Source of the DNA: JAIBAI01 sp044238875
Lineage (GTDB): Bacteria; Bacteroidota; Bacteroidia; M30B66
Direction of reading: 5' to 3'
Length of the DNA stretch: 60,310 nt
Assembly (NCBI GenBank): GCA_044238875.1
Contig: JBIICM010000001.1
Span: 1-60,310, forward strand
The position numbers and the translations under genes were made by a program. This document shows, piece by piece, positions 1 through 12,015 of this stretch (positions are counted from its first letter, which is position 1; every line of letters begins with the position of its first letter). The notes under the pieces were generated by a model. It did no database searches. It had not been told where the DNA came from and saw nothing but the letters and a program-made list of their open reading frames with translations.

Positions 1-31
1 GAATTGCTGAATTTAATTCTGTAAAAACACG

Positions 32-62
32 TTATTATCTAAACAAAATATTCGTAAATTTG
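32..62 (+). promoter_or_regulatory. possible promoter of the hydroxylase gene
   Basis: A Bacteroidota-type -7 box, TAAATTTG, lies at 55-62. A poor -33 match (TTA, 32-34) sits 20 bases upstream. Transcription would begin near 69, about 50 bases before the ATG at 118. The -7 box is good but the -33 box is weak. Confidence 0.4.
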
Positions 63-117
63 CTTAAGTCAGAATAAAATTTCTTTTTAACCAATAATTT
101 CGGAATAAAATTTCATA

Positions 118-1869
118 ATGGAGTCGAATCCTTTAATTGATGCCTTACCACAACACCTGCGTCGCTTTATCAAAGATCAGGATTACGCATCCTATACTGC
201 TATTGATCAAGCAGTTTGGCGTTATGTGATGCGTGTAAATGTTGATTATCTCAGCAAGGTTGCGCATGGGAGCTACCTTGAAGGTTTGCAAAAAGCCGGG
301 TTGGAAATAGAAACAATTGCACATATGTATGGCATGAATCGCATCCTGCGGGAAATTGGCTGGGCTGCTGTTGCGGTAGATGGTTTTATTCCCCCTTCCG
401 CCTTCATGGAGTTTCAGGCTTACAATGTGTTGGTTATTGCTGCTGATATCCGTCAGCTAAAGCACATCGAATATACTCCAGCACCCGACATCATTCACGA
501 AGCAGCAGGTCATGCACCGATTATTGCCGATCCTGAATACGCAGAATATTTGCGATATTTTGGCGAAATTGGTTGCAAGGCCATCAGTTCAGCCAAAGAT
601 TATGAACTGTATGAGGCCATCCGACACCTATCCATCATCAAGGAATACCCTTTCACGCCCAAGGAGCTGATTGAGGAAGCTGAACAAAAGATAGCCGGTA
701 TTCAGGCGAATATGGGCCCTCCCTCTGAAATGGCTCTGATCAGGCGTTTGCATTGGTGGACTGTTGAATACGGTTTGATTGGGGAGCTTGAAAATCCGCG
801 TATTTATGGTGCTGGTTTACTTTCCTCTATTGGGGAAAGCGTTTCCTGTTTGCGCCCGGAAGTGAAAAAATTAAAGTATTCAATTGCTGCAAAAGATGTG
901 GAGTTTGACATTACCAAACCCCAGCCTCAGCTTTTTGTTACCCCTGATTTTAAATACCTCACAACTGTACTGGATGAATTTGCTGATTCCATGGCATTGC
1001 GCAGGGGAGGGGCTTACGGAATCAAACTCGCCATGGAGTCACGCAATATTGCCACCGCAGTTTACAGCTCCGGCCTTCAGGTTACAGGTGTATTTGATTT
1101 CCAGTTGGAAGGCTCAGACGGACAACCGACAATTTTCGGAACCCGTCATGCCTCTGCACTTGCTTTTGAAAACAAGCAATGGAATGATCATGATAAAGCC
1201 ACATACAGAGAGGGCTTCATTGGGGTTTGTGGTATGATCAGCCGACTTGAAATACCTCCGGAACTGGCTGATAACAGCTCTCTTGCGGCAATTGGTATAG
1301 TGCCTGGTGAATTGGCTGAGATTAGTTGGATCAGTGGAGTAAGCCTAAAAGGAAAGGTGCTATCGCTCAGGCGTTCACCGCAAGGCGCTCTTTTGATGAT
1401 AAGGTTTTCTGATGCCGAGCTTCGCTTTGGCCAAAAAATCTACTTTACGGGAACTGTTTTTAATCTGGCCATAGGTGCCCGCATAATTTCAGTACATAGC
1501 GGCGCAGCTGACCGTGCAGCCTTTAAAGATATTGCTGCTGCACCTGCGGAACCAACAACTAAAGTAATCTATGATTTGCCTACCAGGCGATTACAGCAAT
1601 ATTATCAGGAGGTACGCGATATTAGAAGCGCCGGTTCGGGTTACGAAAGACTAAGGCTAATTTTCCAGACAATCAAAGACAAATATCCTGATGACTGGCT
1701 ATTGACATTGGAAATCTATGAGTTATTAAAAAGTGCAGATAGTAACCCCGAATTTACCAATGAAGTGCAGGATTGGCTCGTTTCACGCGCGCTTGTTTAT
1801 CCCGCTTATACTCAATTGATAAATAATGGTATGCAGCTGATTGATAAAGTAAAACAGGCAGCAATTTGA
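118..1869 (+). CDS. aromatic amino acid hydroxylase (phenylalanine 4-monooxygenase-like, long form)
   Basis: A pterin- and iron-dependent hydroxylase of 583 residues, probably turning phenylalanine into tyrosine in the cytoplasm. The iron-binding motif HEAAGH is at residues 127-132, and the third ligand is probably Glu217 in TVEYGLIGE. In the well-studied enzymes the last His and this Glu lie about 40 residues apart (290 and 330 in human PAH); here the gap is 85, so there is an insert around residues 150-205. The protein is also about twice the length of short bacterial PhhA; the C-terminal 250 residues are not assigned by eye. Its stop overlaps the start of the next gene, so the two are probably co-transcribed. 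Substrate preference (Phe, Tyr or Trp) cannot be read from the sequence. Confidence 0.85.
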   Translation: MESNPLIDALPQHLRRFIKDQDYASYTAIDQAVWRYVMRVNVDYLSKVAHGSYLEGLQKAGLEIETIAHMYGMNRILREIGWAAVAVDGFIPPSAFMEFQAYNVLVIAADIRQLKHIEYTPAPDIIHEAAGHAPIIADPEYAEYLRYFGEIGCKAISSAKDYELYEAIRHLSIIKEYPFTPKELIEEAEQKIAGIQANMGPPSEMALIRRLHWWTVEYGLIGELENPRIYGAGLLSSIGESVSCLRPEVKKLKYSIAAKDVEFDITKPQPQLFVTPDFKYLTTVLDEFADSMALRRGGAYGIKLAMESRNIATAVYSSGLQVTGVFDFQLEGSDGQPTIFGTRHASALAFENKQWNDHDKATYREGFIGVCGMISRLEIPPELADNSSLAAIGIVPGELAEISWISGVSLKGKVLSLRRSPQGALLMIRFSDAELRFGQKIYFTGTVFNLAIGARIISVHSGAADRAAFKDIAAAPAEPTTKVIYDLPTRRLQQYYQEVRDIRSAGSGYERLRLIFQTIKDKYPDDWLLTLEIYELLKSADSNPEFTNEVQDWLVSRALVYPAYTQLINNGMQLIDKVKQAAI

Positions 1870-2552
1870 GCATAGTAGCATTGATTACAGGGGCTTCCGG
1901 CGGGATTGGCCGGGAACTTTGTCAAAGATTTATTCAGCATGGCTGCGTTACAATAGCAGTTTCAAGAAATCCGCCCATGCTTGCCGCCGATGCGAACTAC
2001 CACCCGCTAAAGCTCGATATAACCGGAGTTGATGCAGGTAAAGCGATGGCTGAGGCAGCAGCAAAATGGGAAGATGCTCATTTCCGCATTCTGATTCACA
2101 ACGCCGGGTTATTAAGCCGGAAGGACTTTGTTGCGTTATCAGACTTTGAACTCGAGCAAATGACAGCTGTGAATTTTCTGGCTCCTTTAAAAATTACCCG
2201 CGATTTGGTTCCGTGGTTGCAGGGGGGTGATTGTGCCCATATAATATATGTAGGGAGTATGGCAGGGTTTCAGGGCAGCCGAAAATATCCGGGACTCGCG
2301 GCTTACACTGCTTTAAAGTCTGCTGGCACGGGTTTGATGGAGGGCCTTGCTGCAGAGTTTAAAGGGTCATCACTCCATTTTAACACGCTGGCGTTGGGGG
2401 CGGTTCAAACAGAGATGCTTCAACAGGCTTTTCCTGAAGAAAAAGGACTTTCTCCAGCTGAAATGGCCGACTTTATTTGTTATTTCGCACTTAACGGATG
2501 GAAGTTTTTCAATGGAAAAACATTGCCTGTATCACAGGAAGATCCATTTTAA
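1866..2552 (+). CDS. short-chain dehydrogenase/reductase
   Basis: A classical SDR of 228 residues. The nucleotide-binding motif TGASGGIG is at residues 8-15, HNAG at 78-81, the catalytic Ser near 131 and YTALK (Tyr147, Lys151). It starts with TTG at 1866, overlapping the TGA of the hydroxylase; no later start keeps the glycine-rich loop. Because of the overlap with a pterin-dependent hydroxylase, a role in recycling the pterin cofactor is a reasonable guess (dihydropteridine reductases are SDRs), but this is inference only. The substrate is unknown. Confidence 0.85.
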   Translation: MSIVALITGASGGIGRELCQRFIQHGCVTIAVSRNPPMLAADANYHPLKLDITGVDAGKAMAEAAAKWEDAHFRILIHNAGLLSRKDFVALSDFELEQMTAVNFLAPLKITRDLVPWLQGGDCAHIIYVGSMAGFQGSRKYPGLAAYTALKSAGTGLMEGLAAEFKGSSLHFNTLALGAVQTEMLQQAFPEEKGLSPAEMADFICYFALNGWKFFNGKTLPVSQEDPF

Positions 2553-2606
2553 GGGGTTGATTAACAGTATAGAAGAAAAAAACATTAAAAAATATTCAAT
2601 AATAAG

Positions 2607-2636
2607 TTGCACGGAGTTATTTAAGTATTACTTTTG
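2607..2636 (+). promoter_or_regulatory. rRNA operon promoter P1
   Basis: TTG at 2607-2609 and TACTTTTG at 2629-2636 are separated by exactly 19 bases, the canonical Bacteroidota sigma-A spacing. The sequence just after the -7 box is CAACCCTG, C-rich like the P2 start region. It lies 311 bases upstream of 16S. Confidence 0.8.
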
Positions 2637-2740
2637 CAACCCTGTTCTTTGAGACACCGGAATAAAACCCTGCGAAAGCAGAATCAATTTAAACCGGTTA
2701 CGTGGCTGAAAATTTTCCTGAAAAAAAAATTAAAAAAAAT

Positions 2741-2770
2741 TTGGAGGGAATAAAAAAGAATGTAATTTTG
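2741..2770 (+). promoter_or_regulatory. rRNA operon promoter P2
   Basis: TTG at 2741-2743 and TAATTTTG at 2763-2770 are separated by 19 bases. An A-rich tract (2721-2739) precedes the -33 box and could act as an UP-like element. The start region CAGCCCGTTT is identical to that of the rplM promoter at 25733. P1 and P2 form a tandem pair 134 bases apart. Confidence 0.85.
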
Positions 2771-2814
2771 CAGCCCGTTTCAGAAAGAAAGAAACAGGAA
2801 AGACAGGTAACTGT

Positions 2815-2835
2815 CACGTTCTTTGAAAATATTGG
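2815..2835 (+). promoter_or_regulatory. boxA-like antitermination site in the rrn leader
   Basis: CACGTTCTTTGA followed by a short gap and ATATTGG. Nearly the same sequence recurs before 23S at 4952-4971, and a shorter copy (GTTCTTTGA) is at about 2644. The placement before 16S and 23S and the resemblance to E. coli boxA (TGCTCTTTAACA) point to a Nus-factor antitermination site. Confidence 0.6.
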
Positions 2836-2947
2836 GAAAAGTAAAGAAGCAATGAGTAAGGTCATGCGAAAAGGTTCAACCATGAACATGATTGAAGTAA
2901 ATCTGAGACATACTCCCGATGAATAATCGGGAAAAGCAAATCAAACT

Positions 2948-4471
<1,524 letters not shown>

Positions 4472-4613
4472 AGAGAAGATTTGCTTCCGATTTCTTTTGA
4501 AATTGTTTGCGCATTGCTTCTTGCTTTCCCTTTATTATATAATATTGATTACCAAAAGCTCAACTTGGTGATGGTGCTTACCATCCGGGTGCTGGATATT
4601 TGTTTACTAATAA

Positions 4614-4688
4614 AGTCCCGTAGCTCAGTTTGGTTAGAGCACTACACTGATAATGTAGGGGTCAGCAGTTCAAATCTGCTCGGGACTA
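4614..4688 (+). tRNA. tRNA-Ile (GAT)
   Basis: A complete cloverleaf. The seven-pair acceptor starts A-GTCCCG and ends CGGGAC-T with discriminator A at 4688. The anticodon stem CTACA/TGTAG encloses a loop with GAT. The T arm is AGCAG/CTGCT around TTCAAAT. CCA is not encoded. It is in the usual 16S-23S spacer position. Confidence 0.95.
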
Positions 4689-4700
4689 CAAGGAGTTTTT

Positions 4701-4777
4701 GGGGAATTAGCTCAGCTGGCTAGAGCACCTGCCTTGCACGCAGGGGGTCAACGGTTCGAATCCGTTATTCTCCACCA
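4701..4777 (+). tRNA. tRNA-Ala (TGC)
   Basis: A complete cloverleaf with acceptor GGGGAAT paired to ATTCTCC, discriminator A at 4774 and an encoded CCA (4775-4777). The anticodon stem CCTGC/GCAGG holds TGC. The T arm is ACGG-TTCGAAT-CCGT. It follows tRNA-Ile by 12 bases, the standard spacer pair of a Bacteroidota rrn operon. Confidence 0.95.
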
Positions 4778-4809
4778 CTAAAGCAGTGATGCTTCAAGTT
4801 CTTTACATG

Positions 4810-4890
4810 AGGAAATTAGCAATTCGGTGCTACAGTTTTCCGGCTCTTGTGCTGGAATGCTTAACGGTTCGAATCCGTTATTATCCGCCA
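4810..4890 (+). pseudogene. tRNA-like remnant, probably a decayed spacer tRNA
   Basis: About 80 bases that still look like a tRNA. The T arm and 3' end (AACGGTTCGAATCCGTTATT then ATCCGCCA) match the tRNA-Ala 120 bases upstream almost exactly, including an encoded CCA. The 5' part GGAAATTAGC resembles GGGGAATTAGC of tRNA-Ala. The middle diverges: the anticodon arm CCGGC/GCTGG closes only a six-base loop (TCTTGT), and the acceptor stem has mismatches. A decayed duplicate of tRNA-Ala is the simplest reading. A processed tRNA-like RNA made with the operon cannot be excluded. Confidence 0.65.
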
Positions 4891-4951
4891 GATAAGTTGA
4901 AAGTTATTGAATTTAGCGATCGTTTTGATTGTTTTTAATACTTTTAATTAT

Positions 4952-4971
4952 CACGTTCTTTGACATATTGG
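4952..4971 (+). promoter_or_regulatory. boxA-like site upstream of 23S rRNA
   Basis: CACGTTCTTTGACATATTGG, the second copy of the leader motif at 2815. The position 50 bases before 23S suits an antitermination site that is re-read within the operon. Confidence 0.6.
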
Positions 4972-5020
4972 AAGAAAATACGAGAGATAAACTCGAAGAA
5001 AAAAATCGTCTTAGTTTGAT

Positions 5021-7909
<2,889 letters not shown>

Positions 7910-7987
7910 TCCGGTTGATCTCTTCGTGTTTGTTCTTGTATTTTCTTTCTTATATGTCACTTTCCGGTTTTCCGGATTGTATGATCT

Positions 7988-8097
<110 letters not shown>

Positions 8098-8105
8098 ATT
8101 TTTTT

Positions 8106-8130
8106 AAAGCCCCTATTTACGGGGCTTTTT
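8106..8130 (+). terminator. terminator after 5S rRNA
   Basis: Stem AAAGCCCC / GGGGCTTT around the loop TATTTAC, followed by T5. It separates the 5S gene from tRNA-fMet, so the tRNA is made by read-through or from a promoter not recognised here. Confidence 0.85.
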
Positions 8131-8167
8131 ATTTGAAAAAAAGATTCTGACGAATCTAAACTTATAT

Positions 8168-8240
<73 letters not shown>

Positions 8241-8247
8241 CGAAGAA

Positions 8248-8276
8248 AAGGTGAACTGAAAGGTTCGCCTTTTTTT
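8248..8276 (+). terminator. terminator after tRNA-fMet
   Basis: Stem AGGTGAAC / GTTCGCCT (one G-U pair) with loop TGAAAG, followed by six Ts. It closes the rrn-tRNA transcription region. Confidence 0.8.
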
Positions 8277-8302
8277 GTTTTGAGTCTTCAAGTACATCTT
8301 TT

Positions 8303-8317
8303 AAAGGTCGTCAGTTC
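8303..8317 (+). repeat. 15-base direct repeat of the tRNA-fMet variable/T-arm region
   Basis: AAAGGTCGTCAGTTC is identical to 8209-8223 inside tRNA-fMet, 94 bases upstream. The following CCCTTCCGACC can fold back on GGTCG. tRNA-derived short repeats are typical of integration scars, but no integrase gene is nearby. Confidence 0.6.
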
Positions 8318-8587
8318 CCTTCCGACCACTAGTGTCAGTGATGTTCCTTTTTTATTTCAACCAGATCATATTATGAATAAATAGGTACTACTGAAAAATA
8401 CTCAATGAATTTAATTTGAGTAGTTTAATAACCGTTTGAGACGATTTAAATGCAAGGTTTTTTAGGGGTGTTTGTTTAATTCCTGTGCAGATGACCTTAT
8501 CATTTCGTTAGCCAGAAATACATCATCTGCTTCGTTGCCTGCGGCTCGCAGTATTCAATATACAGCTTCGACTTGTCGGCTCGCATC

Positions 8588-8654
8588 TGCCGCATTTATC
8601 TGGCGATACTGCTGAGCGGTCTGACTTTTTCAGCAGACCCTATGATAAATGGCA
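8588..8654. repeat. nested inverted repeat with alternative stems
   Basis: The outer arms TGCC-(GC)-ATTTATC (8588-8600) and GATAAATGGCA (8644-8654) pair over 11 positions with a two-base bulge. Inside, CTGCTGA (8609-8615) can pair with TCAGCAG (8630-8636), or GGTCTG (8618-8623) with CAGACC (8634-8639). The two inner options overlap at 8634-8636 and exclude one another. Confidence 0.5.
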
Positions 8655-8681
8655 GAATGTGTTCCTGAATCTATACAAACG

Positions 8682-8707
8682 AAAAAAACTTAAGCCTTGA
8701 ATAAGGC
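8682..8707 (-). terminator. weak terminator candidate after enolase
   Basis: On the minus strand, GCCTT-ATTC-AAGGC is followed by TTAAG and then seven Ts. The stem is short and the T run is five bases away from it, so it is a weak candidate. It lies 48 bases after the enolase stop. Confidence 0.4.
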
Positions 8708-8755
8708 ACGTTGTAAGACAGATCTAAGGATGTTGCAGAAATAAGCAGAAATTAC

Positions 8756-10039
8756 TTATCGGAAGATAGATTTTCCCTGATATCTGGCAGTTTCGCCCAG
8801 CATTTCTTCTATGCGCAGTAATTGATTGTATTTAGCAATCCTGTCACTGCGGGAGGCTGAACCTGTTTTAATTTGTCCGCATCTTAGAGCAACCGCCAAA
8901 TCGGCAATGGTGGTATCCTCTGTTTCTCCACTCCGGTGACTCATAACAGCCGAATATTTGTTATTCATTGCCAGTTGAACGGCATTGATAGTCTCTGTGA
9001 GGGTTCCAATCTGATTAACTTTAATCAGTATAGAATTTGCAGTTTGATTTTTAATACCATCAGCAAGCCTATCAACATTGGTAACAAATAAATCATCACC
9101 AACCAACTGGGTATTGTTACCAATTTTTTCGGTCAGGGCTTTCCAGCCCGTCCAATCATCTTCTGCCAAACCATCTTCTATTGAAAAAATGGGATATTTC
9201 TTTCTCCATTCACTCCAATACTCAACCATATCAGCAGAAGAAAGTTTTTCACCTCCAGATTTTTTAAAGTGATAAATTCCGTCTTCTGCATTATAAAACT
9301 CAGAAGCGGCTGCATCCATTGCTATCCAGATATCTTCACCGGGTTTGTAACCTGATTTTTCAATGGCTTCGATCACGGTGTTAATGGCATCCTCATTTGA
9401 TTTAAGGTTGGGGGCAAATCCTCCTTCGTCGCCAACATTAGTTGACATCCCTTTACTTTTCAATACAGCTTTAAGCGTATGAAAAACTTCTGTACCCATT
9501 CTCAGTGCTTCTGAAAAGCTTGGAGCATTAACAGGCATGATCATGAATTCCTGAAAGTCAATGCTATTATCTGCATGAGATCCTCCGTTAAGAATATTCA
9601 TCATAGGGACAGGCAATAAGGACGCATTAACGCCTCCTATATACCTGAATAGTGTTTGGCCTGTTTCGGCAGCTGCAGCTTTTGCAGCAGCCAGTGAAAC
9701 TCCGAGAATCGCATTTGCTCCCAGATTGGCTTTATTTGGTGATCCATCCAATTCAATCATAGCCAGATCAATTGCACGTTGATCAGAAACCTCAAAGCCC
9801 TTTAACTCTTCATTCAAAGTGGTGTTTACGTTATTTACAGCGTTTTCAACTCCTTTACCGAGATACCTTTTTTTATCATTGTCTCTAAGTTCAACAGCTT
9901 CGTGGGTGCCTGTAGAAGCTCCGGATGGCACTGCTGCCCGGCCAATTGAACCGTTACTACTGTATACTTCAACCTCTATGGTAGGATTTCCTCTTGAATC
10001 GAGAATCTGTCTTGCGTGGATGTGGGCTATTGTACTCAT
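8756..10039 (-). CDS. eno: enolase (phosphopyruvate hydratase)
   Basis: Converts 2-phosphoglycerate to phosphoenolpyruvate in glycolysis; in many bacteria it also serves in RNA-degrading complexes. At 427 residues it is of normal length. The N-terminal DSRGNPT motif is at residues 14-20, GDEGGFAP at 203-210, and the C-terminal signature with SHRSGETEDT is intact. It is the last gene of the minus-strand run that follows the ribosomal block and carA, with 36 bases separating it from the unknown membrane protein upstream. Confidence 0.97.
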   Translation of the reverse strand: MSTIAHIHARQILDSRGNPTIEVEVYSSNGSIGRAAVPSGASTGTHEAVELRDNDKKRYLGKGVENAVNNVNTTLNEELKGFEVSDQRAIDLAMIELDGSPNKANLGANAILGVSLAAAKAAAAETGQTLFRYIGGVNASLLPVPMMNILNGGSHADNSIDFQEFMIMPVNAPSFSEALRMGTEVFHTLKAVLKSKGMSTNVGDEGGFAPNLKSNEDAINTVIEAIEKSGYKPGEDIWIAMDAAASEFYNAEDGIYHFKKSGGEKLSSADMVEYWSEWRKKYPIFSIEDGLAEDDWTGWKALTEKIGNNTQLVGDDLFVTNVDRLADGIKNQTANSILIKVNQIGTLTETINAVQLAMNNKYSAVMSHRSGETEDTTIADLAVALRCGQIKTGSASRSDRIAKYNQLLRIEEMLGETARYQGKSIFR

Positions 10040-10075
10040 GTTATTTTTAAGATGTTAAAGGTAATGTTTTCCGTT

Positions 10076-11995
10076 TTAAGGTTGCCAGTATTTATATTTT
10101 ATGAGGTCGCCCGTTATCAGGCTATCACCATCGGCAAGGAAAACGGCTCCGGTGCGTTCAGAAAAAGACTTAAGCGCTTTTTCCCCGTAAGGAAGATTTT
10201 CTTTTTGAAGAAAAATAGCAAGTTCGTTATGTCCGAGCAGGAATCTGTCGACTGAACTCAGCGCATCTCTTTTAGAAATAAATGGCTGAACAGTGATGTT
10301 TATTGCATCCGAGAAATTATCGAGGAACTGAAGATAAAAATGATCATATTTATAATAGGTATCTCGAAATGTTCCTTCTTTTAAAGCCTCAGGTGCTAAT
10401 CTAAAAAGGCCTGTTATATGATCTTTACCCCCATATTCCCTTTCAAGTTTTGTTAAGTTGCTGGATTTCATTTCAGCAGTAATTTTATTATAAGGAATAA
10501 TTGCTTTTTTATAGTAATCGTAATCTGAAAAAAGATGATAGGCAGAAAAGATTAAGGTCAAAAAGGTTGTCATTCTTTTCTTTACAATAGAAATATCCTG
10601 AATGCTGAGTGAGTCAATGAGTGCAACAGATAAACAAACATTAAAAATGGGCAATATATTATAGAGAAATTGACCGGTATCAAGTGCGCCTTTCGCCGCT
10701 CCTGAAGCTATGCTACCTCCTAATAATAGAAGGAAAGCAAGTACTATAGATGTTTTGCTGCATTTTTTTTTAATTAAGCAAAAAATTATCAATAGCCATG
10801 GTATGTACATCACCAGTGATCGAATTCCAGGGAAATAAATAGCAAAGAAAAGCTGCTTGAGATTATTGAAGGATGTTTCCCTGAGAACATCAAAAATCAG
10901 AAGAGACTCTTTAATATTTTCAGTAGAGGTTTTATTGCCAAGGAAATGATAGAATAAAAATACAAAGGCTGATACAGATGCAATTATTAAGAAGCCGAGC
11001 AAGTTTGTTTTAGAGTTAATTTTTTTTGATAAGAAAAAAAGAACCAATAAACTTGCTGATGCAAATAAGATAGCGGGTAGTGTGCCGATGGAGAATACAG
11101 GGATAAAAGATAAAATTATGAAGAATGGCAGTGAAGGCCTGCCGGATTTCCAAAAAACATGAAATCCGTAGGCGATAAAAACATATATAAAGAGGTATTT
11201 TCTGCCAAATGACATTAAGGCGCCGGACTGAGTTATTCCATCATGAAATTTTAACCAGGTTGAATCCTGATAAAAACTAAAATAAACACCTGATATAGAG
11301 GATAGTATAAATGCCAAAAAATATGCGTTAACATTTTTTATGTTGCTGAAACGATTCTTAATTGAAACAGTTAATACGCTAATCAGTAATCCCTTAAGGT
11401 AAGGAAAAACAGCAAGCATTTCAGTTTTAATTGTTGATTTTCCGGTTATGGAATGCATCAATCCATTCAGCCAGATTTCAGGATAATGGTATGGAGATTT
11501 AATATTGATTTCATCGGGGTAGAGTTTATTAAGTGAGAGGTTAGGATTTTCAGCACCTAAATCATTCATGAAACCAGAGATTCTGGCATAGGACAGGAAA
11601 TCGTAATGAGGTACCGTTAATAGTGCGTCTTTGCTACTATCGTACATCCACAAAAACTCAGGTATTGCAAAAATAAAGCTAACAAAAATCAGTAAAAGCA
11701 GCGGCTTAAAATACTTTTTCAGATACGTTAATTGCGGAAATTTTGGTTTGAGCGTCAGGTATTTGTATCCGGCAATAACCGGTATAAAAATGCCAAGCAG
11801 TATAGTCTGACCATTAGTTTTAATCAACGCAAAAGTTGTTACGAGCAGCAGCAGGCCTAATAGCTGATCTCTCAGGAATCTTTCATCAGGTTTTTCATAC
11901 TGTTGTTTAATAAAGCCACCCGCAAAAAAACCTGTTAGTGCGACTGATACGCAAAGAATAATGATCCAGAATATTGCAAGTAACAAATCTTCCAT
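10076..11995 (-). CDS. polytopic membrane protein of unknown function
   Basis: Not recognised. From the ATG at 11995 it has 639 residues; a TTG at 12007 would add four. Many hydrophobic segments are visible, starting with one at residues 3-25, and repeated stretches of 18-22 hydrophobic residues follow up to about residue 470. The C-terminal 170 residues are largely soluble. The overall plan, many helices plus a soluble tail, resembles membrane glycosyltransferases of the GT-C type, but no clear DD or DE motif was found in the first loop. It is AT-rich compared with neighbours and sits between carA and eno, two housekeeping genes on the same strand, which suggests a later insertion. Function is open. 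Confidence 0.75.
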   Translation of the reverse strand: MEDLLLAIFWIIILCVSVALTGFFAGGFIKQQYEKPDERFLRDQLLGLLLLVTTFALIKTNGQTILLGIFIPVIAGYKYLTLKPKFPQLTYLKKYFKPLLLLIFVSFIFAIPEFLWMYDSSKDALLTVPHYDFLSYARISGFMNDLGAENPNLSLNKLYPDEINIKSPYHYPEIWLNGLMHSITGKSTIKTEMLAVFPYLKGLLISVLTVSIKNRFSNIKNVNAYFLAFILSSISGVYFSFYQDSTWLKFHDGITQSGALMSFGRKYLFIYVFIAYGFHVFWKSGRPSLPFFIILSFIPVFSIGTLPAILFASASLLVLFFLSKKINSKTNLLGFLIIASVSAFVFLFYHFLGNKTSTENIKESLLIFDVLRETSFNNLKQLFFAIYFPGIRSLVMYIPWLLIIFCLIKKKCSKTSIVLAFLLLLGGSIASGAAKGALDTGQFLYNILPIFNVCLSVALIDSLSIQDISIVKKRMTTFLTLIFSAYHLFSDYDYYKKAIIPYNKITAEMKSSNLTKLEREYGGKDHITGLFRLAPEALKEGTFRDTYYKYDHFYLQFLDNFSDAINITVQPFISKRDALSSVDRFLLGHNELAIFLQKENLPYGEKALKSFSERTGAVFLADGDSLITGDLIKYKYWQP

Positions 11996-12015
11996 TTCGG
12001 ACCTCAATTAGAAGT

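Larger units (their letters stand above)
8280..8755. other. gene-poor spacer between tRNA-fMet and enolase
   Basis: About 475 bases with no convincing gene. It holds a 15-base copy of part of tRNA-fMet (8303-8317), a 31-codon minus-strand open frame (8500-8595), an imperfect direct repeat (8530-8550 and 8566-8585, each ending GGCTCGCA) and an inverted repeat with competing hairpins (8588-8654). A decayed mobile element or a structured non-coding RNA are both possible. Confidence 0.5.

Noticed and set aside
884..1237. 117-codon frame inside the hydroxylase gene, and similar shadow frames within other genes
   Set aside because: They are out-of-frame or antisense to genes with clear family motifs.
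2702..2926. A 74-codon open frame in the rrn leader and its minus-strand partner (2698-2889)
   Set aside because: It overlaps promoter P2 and the boxA site; the codons reflect an A-rich leader and have no protein-like pattern.
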